DNA of 64,000 nucleotides from Erythrobacteraceae bacterium CCH12-C2 (GCA_001556995.1 LSKF01000085.1:1-64000), one strand, 5' to 3'; shown: positions 24,930 to 35,600, counted from the first letter of the stretch. The notes: a model not told the origin generated them from the sequence alone. Program-made: numbers and translations.

Positions 24930-27107
24930 ATGCAAAGACTACGACCACTATCGACACACGCCGGGCGCCTGACTTCGGCGCTTGCCATGGGGCTGCTTTT
25001 GGCCGGTTGCGGCTCGGATGAGACCGGAGGTGGCCTTGCCAGCTCGATTGCCAAGGCCGATGCGCCAGCCTTCGCCGCCGTTCCCGGCGCGCTCGAAGGC
25101 GGTGGGTCGGCTGTGATGATGGGAACGGTGCAGCCGGTGATTGGCGGCTGGCGCGAACGGATCATCAAAGCGGATGGCACTATCAATGCCGCTGAGTACC
25201 GCCGGATCGCAGCGAGTTACAACACTTCGTCGACCATGAGTTACCGACTTGGGCCAAGAGCTATCGATTTCGGGGTTGGGACCAATTCCGCGCCGCAGCT
25301 GTGGGGTCCGGACATGAAAAGTGGGCAGGCGCTGTGGTCCTATGGCACCCAGCCCGCGAGCGATCCCGGCGAGCCCAAAAAGTGCCTGCCGCCCAGCCAG
25401 CAGCCGCGCAGCGACGAGGAAGAACGCGCGCGCGGGCTCAAAGGCGGAGGCTGGCTGGTGGGTGGTCAGCACATCTTCGTCCCTGACGATCCTACCAGCC
25501 CCGATTACAAGTACGGGATCAGCAACATTCGCGGTGCGGATGGGGCGGTGTTCGATACTGGCGGGCTGTGCATGCGGATGATCGCGAGCTGGAACCCGGA
25601 CTGGTGGAACCGCAACAATATCGCCACGCCCGCCAACCCGCAGGTGCGCGCGCTCGCCAACGCGCGGCCCGATCTGCCGCTGGTGCCCGTGGCGATCGCC
25701 CGCGGTCGAGCCAATGCCAGCCAGATCAGCTTCGCCGCGTTCCGGGACGGCACCATCGCGCCCATCGTGGTCGGCAACAGCGCGCCGGAATTCTTCGATT
25801 CGAACGCCCTGCGCCTTCCAGCTGGCATGGTGCCCACCGCGATGGCGGTGACGCCGTATAACGAATTCCTGGTGGTGAGCGTCTGGGACACCAACACGCT
25901 CACCGGCAAGCTCGCCTTCATCGCGCTGCGCCCGCGTCAGATGGCGGTCGGCAATCCCAGCCAGACGCAGAACACCCGCTGGTACTGGGGCACGCCGGGG
26001 GCTTGGACCAATCGCGGCATGAAACTGCTCGGTTTTGTCGACCTGCCGTTCGCTGCGCCGACCAGTCTCGACGTTTCGAACAATGTGTTCCTCCAGAACC
26101 CACGCGGCTACAACGAAAACGACGATCCGGCGCGCGGCGATCTTTCGCGGCAATCGGCGCGCGATCTGTGGCGCAGTGTCGATCCGATTTACCCTCGCGG
26201 GGACTTGCGATGGCACCAGATGGCGACGGGCGGTTACGCCGTGGTTGCCTCTCGCTCGGAGAACAAGGTCAGCTTCGTCGATATGACGCCGCTCTATCAG
26301 TACTACCGCGAAATGTATCTGACCACGCAGGCTAATTTCAACATCACTGTGGACGCGAGTATCACAGACGGGAACAAGTGGCCGTTTTCCTTTGCCAAGG
26401 AAGCTCGCCAGAAGCCGGTTTTGACGACGACCCTCAATATTGCCCAGCCGACAAGCGTAAGTGCAGGGGTGCAGGCAAAGGGTTATTCCAACTCGCGCAG
26501 CGAAGAATACTTCGAGCACGTCAAGCGCTCCCCACGTGAGGCATGGTCCGGCGTCGAGCCTGAGCGCTACCTCGGCCGTAGCCGTGCCTTCGTCGCCTCG
26601 ATGGACGGAACGGTGCGCGGGTTCAACGTTCAGGGGCTCAACTTCCCGACTTCGCCTGTCGGCAAGGCCGTATCTGCAACACCATTGTTCAGCTTCAACG
26701 CGGGGCGCAATCCGATCTTTGCCTATGTCAACGCGACCGCGACCGCGTCTGACGACCTGTGGCTGGTCAGCCGTGGTGACCGCCGCATCACCTTTGCCTG
26801 GCCGACCGGCGATGTACAGTACAGCTTCACCGACAGGCGCCTGAATGATCCGGTTGCCGGTTCAGTCTCGTTCAACCAAGCGGGCTATGGCGGCAGCGGA
26901 GCGGGGCGTGCGGTCAATGCACCCTTCATCTCGGTGATGGATTTCATGGGCAGACGGATCCATACCTATGCGGTCCACCCTCGCTTCCCCAATACTACCG
27001 AGCTTTATCCTTTCCGCGATCCGAATGGGCCGGTCAATGTTCTGTGGGGCTCCTCAGTGCTTTTCCCAGGCCGACCATTCATGATGGATCAGGAGGAGAT
27101 TATCTGA
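24930..27107 (+). CDS. large lipoprotein of unknown function, possible beta-propeller
   Basis: 725 residues. Signal peptide with lipobox LLAGC, Cys27 as the lipidated residue, so envelope-located. I do not recognise the family. The body has several similar blocks of the kind VASRSENKVSFVDM, FVASMDGTVRGFNVQG, FAYVNATATASDDLWLVSRG and ITFAWPTGDVQYSF, spaced 50-100 residues apart, which suggests a beta-propeller like LVIVD/NHL proteins. The region around residues 135-230 has a Cys pair (KKCLPPSQQ and GLCMRMI) and many Trp and Asn. It stands alone with its own promoter region (24783-24929) and shares a bidirectional terminator with groEL. Confidence 0.8.
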   Translation: MQRLRPLSTHAGRLTSALAMGLLLAGCGSDETGGGLASSIAKADAPAFAAVPGALEGGGSAVMMGTVQPVIGGWRERIIKADGTINAAEYRRIAASYNTSSTMSYRLGPRAIDFGVGTNSAPQLWGPDMKSGQALWSYGTQPASDPGEPKKCLPPSQQPRSDEEERARGLKGGGWLVGGQHIFVPDDPTSPDYKYGISNIRGADGAVFDTGGLCMRMIASWNPDWWNRNNIATPANPQVRALANARPDLPLVPVAIARGRANASQISFAAFRDGTIAPIVVGNSAPEFFDSNALRLPAGMVPTAMAVTPYNEFLVVSVWDTNTLTGKLAFIALRPRQMAVGNPSQTQNTRWYWGTPGAWTNRGMKLLGFVDLPFAAPTSLDVSNNVFLQNPRGYNENDDPARGDLSRQSARDLWRSVDPIYPRGDLRWHQMATGGYAVVASRSENKVSFVDMTPLYQYYREMYLTTQANFNITVDASITDGNKWPFSFAKEARQKPVLTTTLNIAQPTSVSAGVQAKGYSNSRSEEYFEHVKRSPREAWSGVEPERYLGRSRAFVASMDGTVRGFNVQGLNFPTSPVGKAVSATPLFSFNAGRNPIFAYVNATATASDDLWLVSRGDRRITFAWPTGDVQYSFTDRRLNDPVAGSVSFNQAGYGGSGAGRAVNAPFISVMDFMGRRIHTYAVHPRFPNTTELYPFRDPNGPVNVLWGSSVLFPGRPFMMDQEEII

Positions 27108-27195
27108 CCTTGCCCTGCCGGTGCGCGGGAACAGCTCCTACCCCCGCTCGCGTACCGGCACCAAACCCGCGTTTATCGCCCATAATCGCAGGCAA

Positions 27196-27229
27196 CAAAA
27201 AACCCCGGCGGTTCGCTCCGCCGGGGTTT
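27196..27229. terminator. bidirectional terminator, groEL and lipoprotein gene
   Basis: AACCCCGGCGG (27201-27211) and CCGCCGGGGTT (27218-27228) make a perfect 11-bp stem with loop TTCGCT. On the minus strand it is followed by a T run (AAAAAA on plus), and on the plus strand by TTTCCTTTT. Confidence 0.9.
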
Positions 27230-27252
27230 CCTTTTGCGTTTCAGTGCGAGGC

Positions 27253-28905
<1,653 letters not shown>

Positions 28906-28939
28906 TTAAGTGAACGAGAATAGCGAAAGGGTCAGGCGA

Positions 28940-29227
28940 TCAGCCCATGATCCCCATGATGTCGCTTTCCTTCATGATCAGCAGGTCTTCGCCGTTGATC
29001 TTGACTTCGGTGCCCGACCACTTGCCGAACAGGACGCGGTCGCCGACCTTGACGTCGAGCGCGATGCGATCGCCGTCGTCGTCACGGGCGCCTTCACCGA
29101 CGGCGACGATTTCGCCTTCGCTGGGCTTTTCCTGAGCACTATCGGGGATGATGATGCCGCCAGCGGTCTTCTGGTCGGCTTCGATGCGACGGACCACAAC
29201 GCGGTCGTGCAGCGGACGAAATGCCAT
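28940..29227 (-). CDS. groES: co-chaperonin GroES
   Basis: 95-residue Hsp10 lid of the GroEL chamber. [19 protein letters not shown], mobile loop [19 protein letters not shown], and the C-terminal [17 protein letters not shown] 29227 gives the family start; an open frame extends upstream through the CIRCE element and is not coding. First gene of groESL. Confidence 0.98.
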   Translation of the reverse strand: MAFRPLHDRVVVRRIEADQKTAGGIIIPDSAQEKPSEGEIVAVGEGARDDDGDRIALDVKVGDRVLFGKWSGTEVKINGEDLLIMKESDIMGIMG

Positions 29228-29260
29228 GTTTATGACCTTTCCTGAAATGGGTTGGTTTGC

Positions 29261-29287
29261 TTGGCACTCTCCTCTCGAGAGTGCCAA
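29261..29287. promoter_or_regulatory. CIRCE element (HrcA operator)
   Basis: TTGGCACTC, 9-bp spacer, GAGTGCCAA: a perfect inverted repeat with the CIRCE layout, 33 bp upstream of groES. HrcA binding here represses groESL in unstressed cells; hrcA itself is not in the window. Confidence 0.95.
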
Positions 29288-29409
29288 CGCAGCGGCATTT
29301 GGTCGCGGGGGCGGAATGAATCAACCCCTGCGCGTGCAAAAAATTTCGCGTCCCGTGCGATGGTGGCCAGCGCGGGCGGCGCGCTTGCGGGCTGCGGCCA
29401 ATGGCGCCG

Positions 29410-30063
29410 CTATCCGCCCTCGTACACCATGCCGTTGACCAGGAACTTCACCGGAAGCGCCGGGTCGAAGAACAGCGGTACGGCCACGCCATCGCGATAA
29501 GCGCCTAGGTGTATATGCGGGTTCCGGGAGAAGCCGTTGTTCCCGACCCGTGCGATCTCCTGGCCCGCCGAGACGGTCTCGCCGGCTTGCACCCGGATTG
29601 CCTGGACATGGGCGATCACCACATGGAGGCCATCGGCCCGCGCGATCACGACCGACGACGCCCGGCCAGGCTGCATCACGCCCGGCTGGTTGACGTTCTC
29701 GTTGATGTGAACCGCGACGATTGTCCCGTCGATTGGCGCCAGAACCGGCCTGTTCCAGCCGAACCAGTCCTCGTTGGCCGTGCCCCCGTTGATGTAGGGC
29801 GTGCTCCAGCCAACGCCCTGATCATCGACCTTGACCGACGTTACGAGGCAATCCGTGCCCAGAGCATCGCCGAGAGCGGTAAGTTGTCCTGCGGGGTGGT
29901 AGGAACAGACGAAACTGACATCAAAAACGGGGCGAACCATGACCGGAGACGCAACGGGCGAAGCGATCGGAGGCAAGGACTCTGCCGTTTCGGCAGGGTT
30001 TGCTGCCAGGGTTGAAGCCGCTGCCAGAAAAAGACCGCCAAACAAGTATCTAGCCATTGCCAC
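29410..30063 (-). CDS. M23-like (LytM domain) exported protein
   Basis: 217 residues with an N-terminal signal peptide (LFGGLFLAAASTLA). The C-terminal half is a duplicated-hybrid-motif/LytM fold: RPVLAPIDGTIVAVHINENV, SSVVIARADGLHVVIAHVQAI, VQAGETVSAGQEIARVGNNG and RNPHIHLGAYRDG with the HxH zinc pair. The upstream HxxxD zinc ligand pair of M23 peptidases is not recognisable (TANEDWFGWN stands there), so it may be a degenerate regulator of amidases and not an endopeptidase. A palindrome of the BlaI/MecI type lies 7 bp before its start codon. Confidence 0.75.
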   Translation of the reverse strand: MAMARYLFGGLFLAAASTLAANPAETAESLPPIASPVASPVMVRPVFDVSFVCSYHPAGQLTALGDALGTDCLVTSVKVDDQGVGWSTPYINGGTANEDWFGWNRPVLAPIDGTIVAVHINENVNQPGVMQPGRASSVVIARADGLHVVIAHVQAIRVQAGETVSAGQEIARVGNNGFSRNPHIHLGAYRDGVAVPLFFDPALPVKFLVNGMVYEGG

Positions 30064-30069
30064 TCCCTT

Positions 30070-30087
30070 CGACTACACATGTAGTCG
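30070..30087. promoter_or_regulatory. BlaI/MecI-type operator palindrome
   Basis: CGACTACA-CA-TGTAGTCG, a perfect 8-bp inverted repeat with the TACA-N2-TGTA core bound by BlaI/MecI repressors. It lies directly upstream of the M23-like gene. No blaI or blaR1 gene is in the window. Confidence 0.6.
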
Positions 30088-30235
30088 ATAAGCTTGGCCG
30101 CACAGTCCGTCAAGCCTTGCGTGCTGCGCCCGGGCGCAAGACATCCCGCCAAGGGAAGTGGGAGCCGGGGCGGGGTGGTCAAGGCTGACGGGCTCCGTTA
30201 TCGCAGGGCCTGCCTTCAAGGAGACCCGCTCCCCC

Positions 30236-31099
30236 ATGTCCGCCCCCAAACTGCCGCCCAAGATCGCCGCCAGTCTCGGCGACGAGATCAATTTCGCCCA
30301 TGAGGCATGGCTGTGGCTGAAGACCAACCTCGCCTATCTGACCGGCGCGGTGGCGGTGCTGGTGATCGGGGTGATCCTCGCCCGGCTGCTCTCGCGCTGG
30401 GCCGACCGCGCGCTGACCCGATCGGGCCGGATCGAGCCGACGGTCGCCAAGTTCCTCAGCAACATCATCAAGTATGCGCTGTGGGTGGTGGTGGCGGTGA
30501 CGGTGCTGACCCAGTTCGGGGTCCAGACCACCAGCATCATCGCCGCCCTCGGCGGTCTGGCGCTGGCGGTGGGCCTCGCGTTGCAGGGCACGCTCAGCAA
30601 TGTCGCGGCAGGCGTAATGATCCTGCTCCAGCGCCCGTTCCGCGTGGGCGAGACGATCACCGCGGGCACCGTCAACGGCACGGTGCAAGCCATCAGTCTG
30701 TTTACTACCGAGGTGCTGCAACTCGATGGGCTTTACGTGATGGTCCCGAATAACGAGCTATGGAACAAGCCGATCGTCAATTTCTCCCGTATGCCAACGC
30801 GGCGCTTCGAGCTGCTCATTGGCATTGCCTATTCGGACAGTATCGAGGAGGCGCGCAGGGCGCTTTTGGGGTTGGCTGAAGCCGATATCCGGGTGCTGGA
30901 TGATCCAGCCCCGGTGGTGTTCGTGTCTGCGCTGGCCGATAGTGCTGTCACCATCGGGATGCGGGTCTGGTGCAAGACCGAGGATTACCTCGGGCTATCG
31001 TGGTCACTGACCGAGGCGGCCAAGACCCGCTTTGCGGAGGTCGGAATCTCGATCCCCTTCCCACAGCGCGAAGTGCGCACGATCGGGGCCAAAGGCTAA
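30236..31099 (+). CDS. small-conductance mechanosensitive channel (MscS family)
   Basis: 287 residues. Three membrane segments (about residues 30-50, 72-92 and 97-125); the pore helix is GGLALAVGLALQGTLSNVAAGVMILLQRPF, followed by the MscS beta-domain RVGETITAGTVNGTVQAISLFTTEV and a C-terminal alpha/beta domain. It releases solutes upon osmotic downshock. ATG 30236 is chosen because AAGGAGA lies about 15 bp before it and homology starts there; the frame continues 26 codons upstream without homology. Convergent with the MATE gene, 9 bp between stops. Confidence 0.92.
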   Translation: MSAPKLPPKIAASLGDEINFAHEAWLWLKTNLAYLTGAVAVLVIGVILARLLSRWADRALTRSGRIEPTVAKFLSNIIKYALWVVVAVTVLTQFGVQTTSIIAALGGLALAVGLALQGTLSNVAAGVMILLQRPFRVGETITAGTVNGTVQAISLFTTEVLQLDGLYVMVPNNELWNKPIVNFSRMPTRRFELLIGIAYSDSIEEARRALLGLAEADIRVLDDPAPVVFVSALADSAVTIGMRVWCKTEDYLGLSWSLTEAAKTRFAEVGISIPFPQREVRTIGAKG

Positions 31100-31108
31100 C
31101 GCCCCGAG

Positions 31109-32494
31109 CTATCGCTGCGTCAGCCCCAGCACCTCGCGCCGGTTCCAGCGCCATAGCAACCCGGCTGCGGCGCAGAACAGGCCGGTCGCGAGCCCGATCC
31201 AAACGCCTGTGCCTTCCAGCGGGGTGAAGAATCCGAGTCCCACCGACAACCCGATCCCAGGCACCCAATAGCTGAAAATCGCAATCCACATCGGCACGCG
31301 GGTGTCCTGCAGGCCCCTCAGCGCTCCCGCCGCCACCGCTTGCACACCGTCTGCAAGCTGGAAGATCGCGGCGAGCACCAGATATTGCAGCGCAAATCCC
31401 ACCAGTGCCGCGTTGGCCGGGGCATCGGGGTCAACATAAAGGCGCAGCAAGACCTCAGGGAACAGCACCATCGCCGCTGCGGTGAGCGACATGAACGCCG
31501 CGCCGATCCCCACCGCGACCCAACCTGCCCGGCCTGCGCCCGCAGGATCGCGCGCGCCGTAGAAATAGCCGACCCGGATCGCGGCGGCCTGCCCCACCCC
31601 GAACGGCACCTGAAACGCCAGCGCGGCGAGTTGCAGCGCTACCGTGTGCCCCGCCAGTTCAGCGGCGCCGAAGCGACCCATCAGGAATGCAGCTGCGCCG
31701 AAAATCCCCGCTTCGGCCGTGATGGTCAGCGCGATCGGCGTGCCGATCCGCAGCAACTGCGCGAAGCGTGCCCAGTCGGGCGACCAAAGCCGCCCGAACA
31801 CGTGATAGCGGTGCAGCTTCCGGTCGAACCGGATCGCGACGACATAGGCACCAACGGTGAACAACGCGGTGATGATCGTCGCCACCGCGGCTCCGGCGAG
31901 GCCAAGTTCGGGTGCCCCCAACTCGCCAAAGATGAAGGCGTAATTGGCGATCCCATTGACGAAGATCCCCAGCCCCGTGATCGCCGTGGCAAAGATCGGC
32001 CGCCCCAGCGCCGAGACGAAACTGCGCAGTACCGCGGCCAGCAGCATCGGCACCATCGAGAACACGATCACATTGTTATAGCTGTTCGCCAGCGCACGGA
32101 TGCCGGGCTGTTGGCCAGAGATCTGCATAATCGGATCGAGCAACAGGCACAGCCCCATTCCTCCGATCCCCGCAATCACTGCGAGCCACAGCGCCATGCG
32201 CACCGCGCGGCGCACCGGGCGTAGCGCCGGGGCACGTGCTCCCAATTCCTCCGCGATGAGCGGCGCTACGGCACCGGTCAACCCTGTCAGTGCCCAAAGC
32301 ATCAGTCCGAACAGCGACACCGCCAACGCCGATCCCGCGAGTTCCTGCTCGCCCAACCGCGCGATGAAGATAACGTCGATAGCGTAGGTGAGCATCTGTA
32401 GCAGGTTGGCAGCCGCAAGCGGCCCCGCGATACCCAGCGTGGCACGCAGCTCTGACCCCCAGCCGGGCTTTTCGAGAGAAATCGCCTGTTGCAT
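31109..32494 (-). CDS. MATE family efflux transporter
   Basis: 461 residues with twelve hydrophobic segments in two similar halves, the MATE/NorM layout. N-terminal text GIAGPLAAANLLQMLTYAIDVIFIARLGEQELAGSALA is typical of the first two helices, and FQVPFGVGQAAAIRVGYFYGARD of the eighth and ninth. Exports cationic drugs or metabolites in exchange for Na+ or H+; substrate cannot be deduced. No regulator is adjacent. Confidence 0.92.
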   Translation of the reverse strand: MQQAISLEKPGWGSELRATLGIAGPLAAANLLQMLTYAIDVIFIARLGEQELAGSALAVSLFGLMLWALTGLTGAVAPLIAEELGARAPALRPVRRAVRMALWLAVIAGIGGMGLCLLLDPIMQISGQQPGIRALANSYNNVIVFSMVPMLLAAVLRSFVSALGRPIFATAITGLGIFVNGIANYAFIFGELGAPELGLAGAAVATIITALFTVGAYVVAIRFDRKLHRYHVFGRLWSPDWARFAQLLRIGTPIALTITAEAGIFGAAAFLMGRFGAAELAGHTVALQLAALAFQVPFGVGQAAAIRVGYFYGARDPAGAGRAGWVAVGIGAAFMSLTAAAMVLFPEVLLRLYVDPDAPANAALVGFALQYLVLAAIFQLADGVQAVAAGALRGLQDTRVPMWIAIFSYWVPGIGLSVGLGFFTPLEGTGVWIGLATGLFCAAAGLLWRWNRREVLGLTQR

Positions 32495-32653
32495 CGTCGG
32501 TTCACTGCCCGCGGTCAGGCGAGCCGGTCCGAATAGGGGCGGCGGCGATTCGGGGAAAGACCAAATGCAGTCCGGTTCTCATGAAACCAGATCGGAGACG
32601 TGCACCGAGGCCCACCGCCCCCTCGGCGCGCACAGTTTCAATAGCGGTGAGAC

Positions 32654-33283
32654 TTATTCCGAAGCTGGCGTGGTCTTTACTTCAGTGGCCGGGTCTGGCG
32701 TCGAAACTTGCAGGGGTGCAGGTGCCGTGGCGGCAATCGCCAGCTCGATATCCTCGTCAATGAACCCGCCCACTTCTCCACCCTTGGGAAACACCGCACT
32801 CGTTCCGGTCACAAAAAAGCCGACCACCGGCACCAGGGCCACCGCGCCAATGACGCCAGCGGTCCCGGTTACACCCTTGTCGTCGAACGAACCCGTCAAA
32901 CGAATCTGGCGGCCGTTCACTCTAACAAACAGCAGGCGGGCGTTCAGTTTTCCGGACTTGCCCCACATGCCCTTGTTGCGGACATCGGTAATCTCCGCCC
33001 AGGCAGGGCTCCCCACAGGAATGACAACCGCCCCGTTGATTTCGACAGGAGCAGCCACTTCCAGCATGAAGCGCTGACCCACGCGTGCTGCCTTCTTCTC
33101 GGTCGTGATCTCTTCCATCAGACGAAGCTGGACAGGCGTCCCGGCCCGCAAGACAGCATTGGTCGTGGCAACCGGAGCGACGGCCACCTCAGGCACAGCC
33201 GGGGTCGTCGGCACAGCCTCCTGCGCAACCAGAGGCGATGCCGCAAACGCAAGTGCTGCGAGCGCAAGAGCCGATTTGTTCAT
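32654..33283 (-). CDS. secreted protein of unknown function
   Basis: 209 residues. Signal peptide MNKSALALAALAFAASPLVAQ, then a Pro/Val/Ala-rich stretch to about residue 45. The folded part starts LRAGTPVQLRLMEEITTEKKAARVGQ and continues with beta-strand text FMLEVAAPVEINGAVVIPVG, KLNARLLFVRVNGRQIRLTG, then a hydrophobic Gly/Val segment (GVIGAVALVPVVGFFVTG) that could be a membrane hairpin. The pattern is common in Sphingomonadales but has no named function. ATG 33283 is preferred because the signal peptide starts there. Confidence 0.75.
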   Translation of the reverse strand: MNKSALALAALAFAASPLVAQEAVPTTPAVPEVAVAPVATTNAVLRAGTPVQLRLMEEITTEKKAARVGQRFMLEVAAPVEINGAVVIPVGSPAWAEITDVRNKGMWGKSGKLNARLLFVRVNGRQIRLTGSFDDKGVTGTAGVIGAVALVPVVGFFVTGTSAVFPKGGEVGGFIDEDIELAIAATAPAPLQVSTPDPATEVKTTPASE

Positions 33284-33426
33284 TGAATTTCCCCCGTCAG
33301 TTCGTTGCATTTTTTCACATTTCGCCAACGCCTAGTGTCAAGCATCAACCTGAAAGTCCAATGGATTACCGCGTCATAAGCAGATTTAATCGGGTGCTCA
33401 GATACGAAGATCATGAAAACGCATAC

Positions 33427-33465
33427 AAAAAGGGGCGGCACCATTGCTGGCACCGCCCCGTTTTT
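33427..33465 (-). terminator. rplL terminator
   Basis: GGGGCGG (33432-33438) pairs with CCGCCCC (33453-33459); A-run before it and T-run after it give a T-tract on either strand. It lies 36 bp after the rplL stop. Confidence 0.85.
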
Positions 33466-33500
33466 CGATCAGTGGCAGGGCGCCGCAGCGCCCCATCCGC

Positions 33501-33878
33501 TTACTTGAGCTCGACGGTACCGCCGGCTTCTTCGATCTTCTTCTTGATGTCTTCGGCTTCAGCCTTCGAGACGCCTTCCTTGACGGCCTTGGGAGCCGAT
33601 TCAACGAGGGTCTTGGCTTCGGTCAGACCGAGGCCGGTGATGGCACGGACTTCCTTGATCACCTGGATCTTCTTGCCGCCGTCGCCGGTCAGGATGACGT
33701 CGAATTCGGTCTGCTCTTCAGCAGCCGGGGCATCGCCGCCAGCGGCCGGACCAGCAGCAACCGCGACAGCAGCAGCGGCGCTCACGCCCCATGCTTCTTC
33801 GAGGGCCTTGGCGAGGTCGGCGGCTTCGAGCACGGTCAGCTTCGAAAGTTCTTCAACAAGCTTGGCAATATCGGCCAT
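33501..33878 (-). CDS. rplL: 50S ribosomal protein L7/L12
   Basis: 125-residue stalk protein that recruits translation GTPases. N-terminal dimerisation part [20 protein letters not shown], Ala/Pro hinge (about residues 35-55), and C-terminal domain [32 protein letters not shown]. Directly after rplJ, with an 83-bp gap. Confidence 0.98.
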   Translation of the reverse strand: MADIAKLVEELSKLTVLEAADLAKALEEAWGVSAAAAVAVAAGPAAGGDAPAAEEQTEFDVILTGDGGKKIQVIKEVRAITGLGLTEAKTLVESAPKAVKEGVSKAEAEDIKKKIEEAGGTVELK

Positions 33879-33961
33879 GATGGTTCACTCCAAATTGTGG
33901 CGGGGCAAAGGACACCATTGTCCGTGGCCCCAAGATAGTTTCGTCTGGCGAAAAACGTCTC

Positions 33962-34477
33962 TTAGGCAGCGTCCTTGTCCGCGTATGCGGCAAACACACG
34001 GGCGACCTTCGCGGCGGGTGCGGTAACGACCTGGGCGATCTTCGTCGCAGGTGCGTTGACCAGACCGATGAGCTTGGCGCGCATCTCGTCGAGGCTCGGC
34101 ATCGTGGCAAGCGCCTTGATCCCGGCTTCATCGAGCACCACCGAACCCAGCGAACCGCCGACGATTTCGAGCTTGTCGTTCGACTTGGCGAAATCGACAG
34201 CGGCCTTGGCAGCCGCGACCGGGTCCTTCGACCAGGCCAGCCCGACCGGACCGGTGAGCATGTCACCGAGCCCGACATAGTCGGTGTCTTCAAGGGCGAG
34301 CTTGGCGAGACGGTTCTTCGCAACCTTATAGGACGCACCAACTTCGCGCATCTTCCCGCGCAGGTCGGTGGACTGAGCCACCGTCATGCCGAGGTTACGG
34401 GTGACAACCACCACGCCGACCTCGTTGAAGACCGCATTGAGTTGGGCAACCGCGTCGGCTTTCTGCGAACGATCCAT
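33962..34477 (-). CDS. rplJ: 50S ribosomal protein L10
   Basis: 171 residues. Binds 23S rRNA and carries the L7/L12 dimers. Opening MDRSQKADAVAQLNAVFNEV, central KNRLAKLALEDTDYVGLGDML and the C-terminal helix for L12 dimers. ATG 34477 is the family start. The operon here holds only rplJ-rplL; rplK and rplA are not upstream and rpoBC is divergent, unlike the common arrangement. Confidence 0.97.
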   Translation of the reverse strand: MDRSQKADAVAQLNAVFNEVGVVVVTRNLGMTVAQSTDLRGKMREVGASYKVAKNRLAKLALEDTDYVGLGDMLTGPVGLAWSKDPVAAAKAAVDFAKSNDKLEIVGGSLGSVVLDEAGIKALATMPSLDEMRAKLIGLVNAPATKIAQVVTAPAAKVARVFAAYADKDAA

Positions 34478-34732
34478 GCCATACTCCTTCACAAATGGCC
34501 GCGAGGGATGGCTCCCGCACGGCCGGCTACGTTTTGTCCATGCACACAGCCGAGGCTGCGCGCACGAGCGAGTCCGTCGAAAGGGAAGGAGGGTGTGCAC
34601 CGCCATCATGGCAGGCACGCAGGGCGGCTGCTTGCGCGGGCCGCCGAAATCTCGTTTCCCCGTCTAGGCTGGAGATTAAGGAGGCCCGATTGCCTCCACC
34701 AACTGTCTCGGACGGATGACCGGCAAAAGCAC
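34478..34732 (-). promoter_or_regulatory. rplJ leader and promoter region
   Basis: About 255 bp without a supported gene, between the terminator of the HTH/DUF2975 operon and rplJ. It must hold the rplJL promoter, and an L10 leader for autoregulation is expected from other bacteria. I could not identify the L10-binding RNA structure by eye. Confidence 0.4.
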
Positions 34733-34758
34733 GAGGCCCGCCAGTCGGGGCGGGCCTC
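34724..34758 (-). terminator. terminator of the DUF2975/HTH operon
   Basis: GAGGCCCGCC (34733-34742) and GGCGGGCCTC (34749-34758), a 10-bp stem with a 6-nt loop; on the minus strand it is followed by GTGCTTTTG. It lies 36 bp after the HTH gene stop. Confidence 0.75.
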
Positions 34759-34793
34759 TAGATAGTTGGGCGCGAGAGTCAAGCAAAATGGGG

Positions 34794-35036
34794 TCAGGCT
34801 TGCTCCGCTTGATAGGCGAGCAGGTCGCCCGGCTGGCACTCAAGTTCGCGGCAGATCGCTGCGAGGGTGGAGAAGCGGATCGCCTTCGCCTTGCCGGTCT
34901 TGAGGATCGACAGGTTGGCGAGGGTGAGGCCGACCCGCTCGGCCAATTCGGTCAGCGTCATGCGGCGGGCGTGGAGCAGGTCGTCGAGCTTGACCATGAT
35001 CCGGGTTCCTTCGATCTCGTCGTTCAGGGGGGGCAT
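34794..35036 (-). CDS. small XRE-type HTH transcriptional regulator
   Basis: 80 residues (ATG 35036; a GTG one codon upstream is possible). A single Cro/CI helix-turn-helix fills the protein: VKLDDLLHARRMTLTELAERVGLTLANLSILKTGKAKAIRF, followed by LAAICRELECQPGDLLAYQ. This YozG-like type commonly pairs with DUF2975 membrane proteins. Its ATG shares one base with the stop of the DUF2975 gene (TGATG), so the two are translationally coupled. It probably regulates its own operon through the AT-rich region near 35750-35860 (inference). Confidence 0.88.
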   Translation of the reverse strand: MPPLNDEIEGTRIMVKLDDLLHARRMTLTELAERVGLTLANLSILKTGKAKAIRFSTLAAICRELECQPGDLLAYQAEQA

Positions 35037-35578
35037 CACACAGTCCCTTCAAGGTCTTCGCGCATCGCCGCGCCGTGGCGGAACAGGCGGGCGAGGATGA
35101 AGAGCACCAGAACGATCAGGAAGCCAGCGAGATCGTTAGGGCTGATATCGAGCCTGCTCTCACTTTGCGGGTCGATAAAGCTAAAGCCAATGACGCGAAG
35201 CTCGCCGACGATCACGGTTAGAACCTGCGAGCTGAGAAGTAGCCACGCCATCGCGTTGAGGCGCCGCGCGTTGCCCGGGATGAAGGGGTCGCCCTTGATG
35301 GCACTCTCGATAAGCGCACGCATCTTGCCAAAGAAGACAAACATCGCAGCAAAGTTTACCATGGCTGTGAGGCCGATAGCGGCCGTCAAAAGCGGAAACT
35401 TCGCCACGTCAGGAGGGGAGTTTGCGTCGAAAAGCCCCGGCAGCATGCCATGGCTCACCAGTGTGATAACCACTGCGAGAAGGAAAAAAACGCCTCCTCC
35501 CAGCACGCAAAGAGCCTGAAGGATAAGGGCGATGACTTTGCCGAGTTTGAGCAGCACGTCGTCTTGAGCGAGGGTCAT
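35036..35578 (-). CDS. DUF2975 family membrane protein
   Basis: 180 residues with four hydrophobic segments (about residues 13-45, 65-85, 110-135 and 150-170), the DUF2975 layout. The conserved text RALIESAIKGDPFIPGNARRLNAMAWLLL sits between the second and third segments. Role unknown; the family often accompanies a small XRE regulator, as here. ATG 35578 (MTLAQDDVLLKLGKV) is chosen on homology. 22 bp downstream of a 45-residue ORF in the same orientation. Confidence 0.85.
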   Translation of the reverse strand: MTLAQDDVLLKLGKVIALILQALCVLGGGVFFLLAVVITLVSHGMLPGLFDANSPPDVAKFPLLTAAIGLTAMVNFAAMFVFFGKMRALIESAIKGDPFIPGNARRLNAMAWLLLSSQVLTVIVGELRVIGFSFIDPQSESRLDISPNDLAGFLIVLVLFILARLFRHGAAMREDLEGTV

Positions 35579-35600
35579 GATCGTGTCTCCGGTTGCGCTC

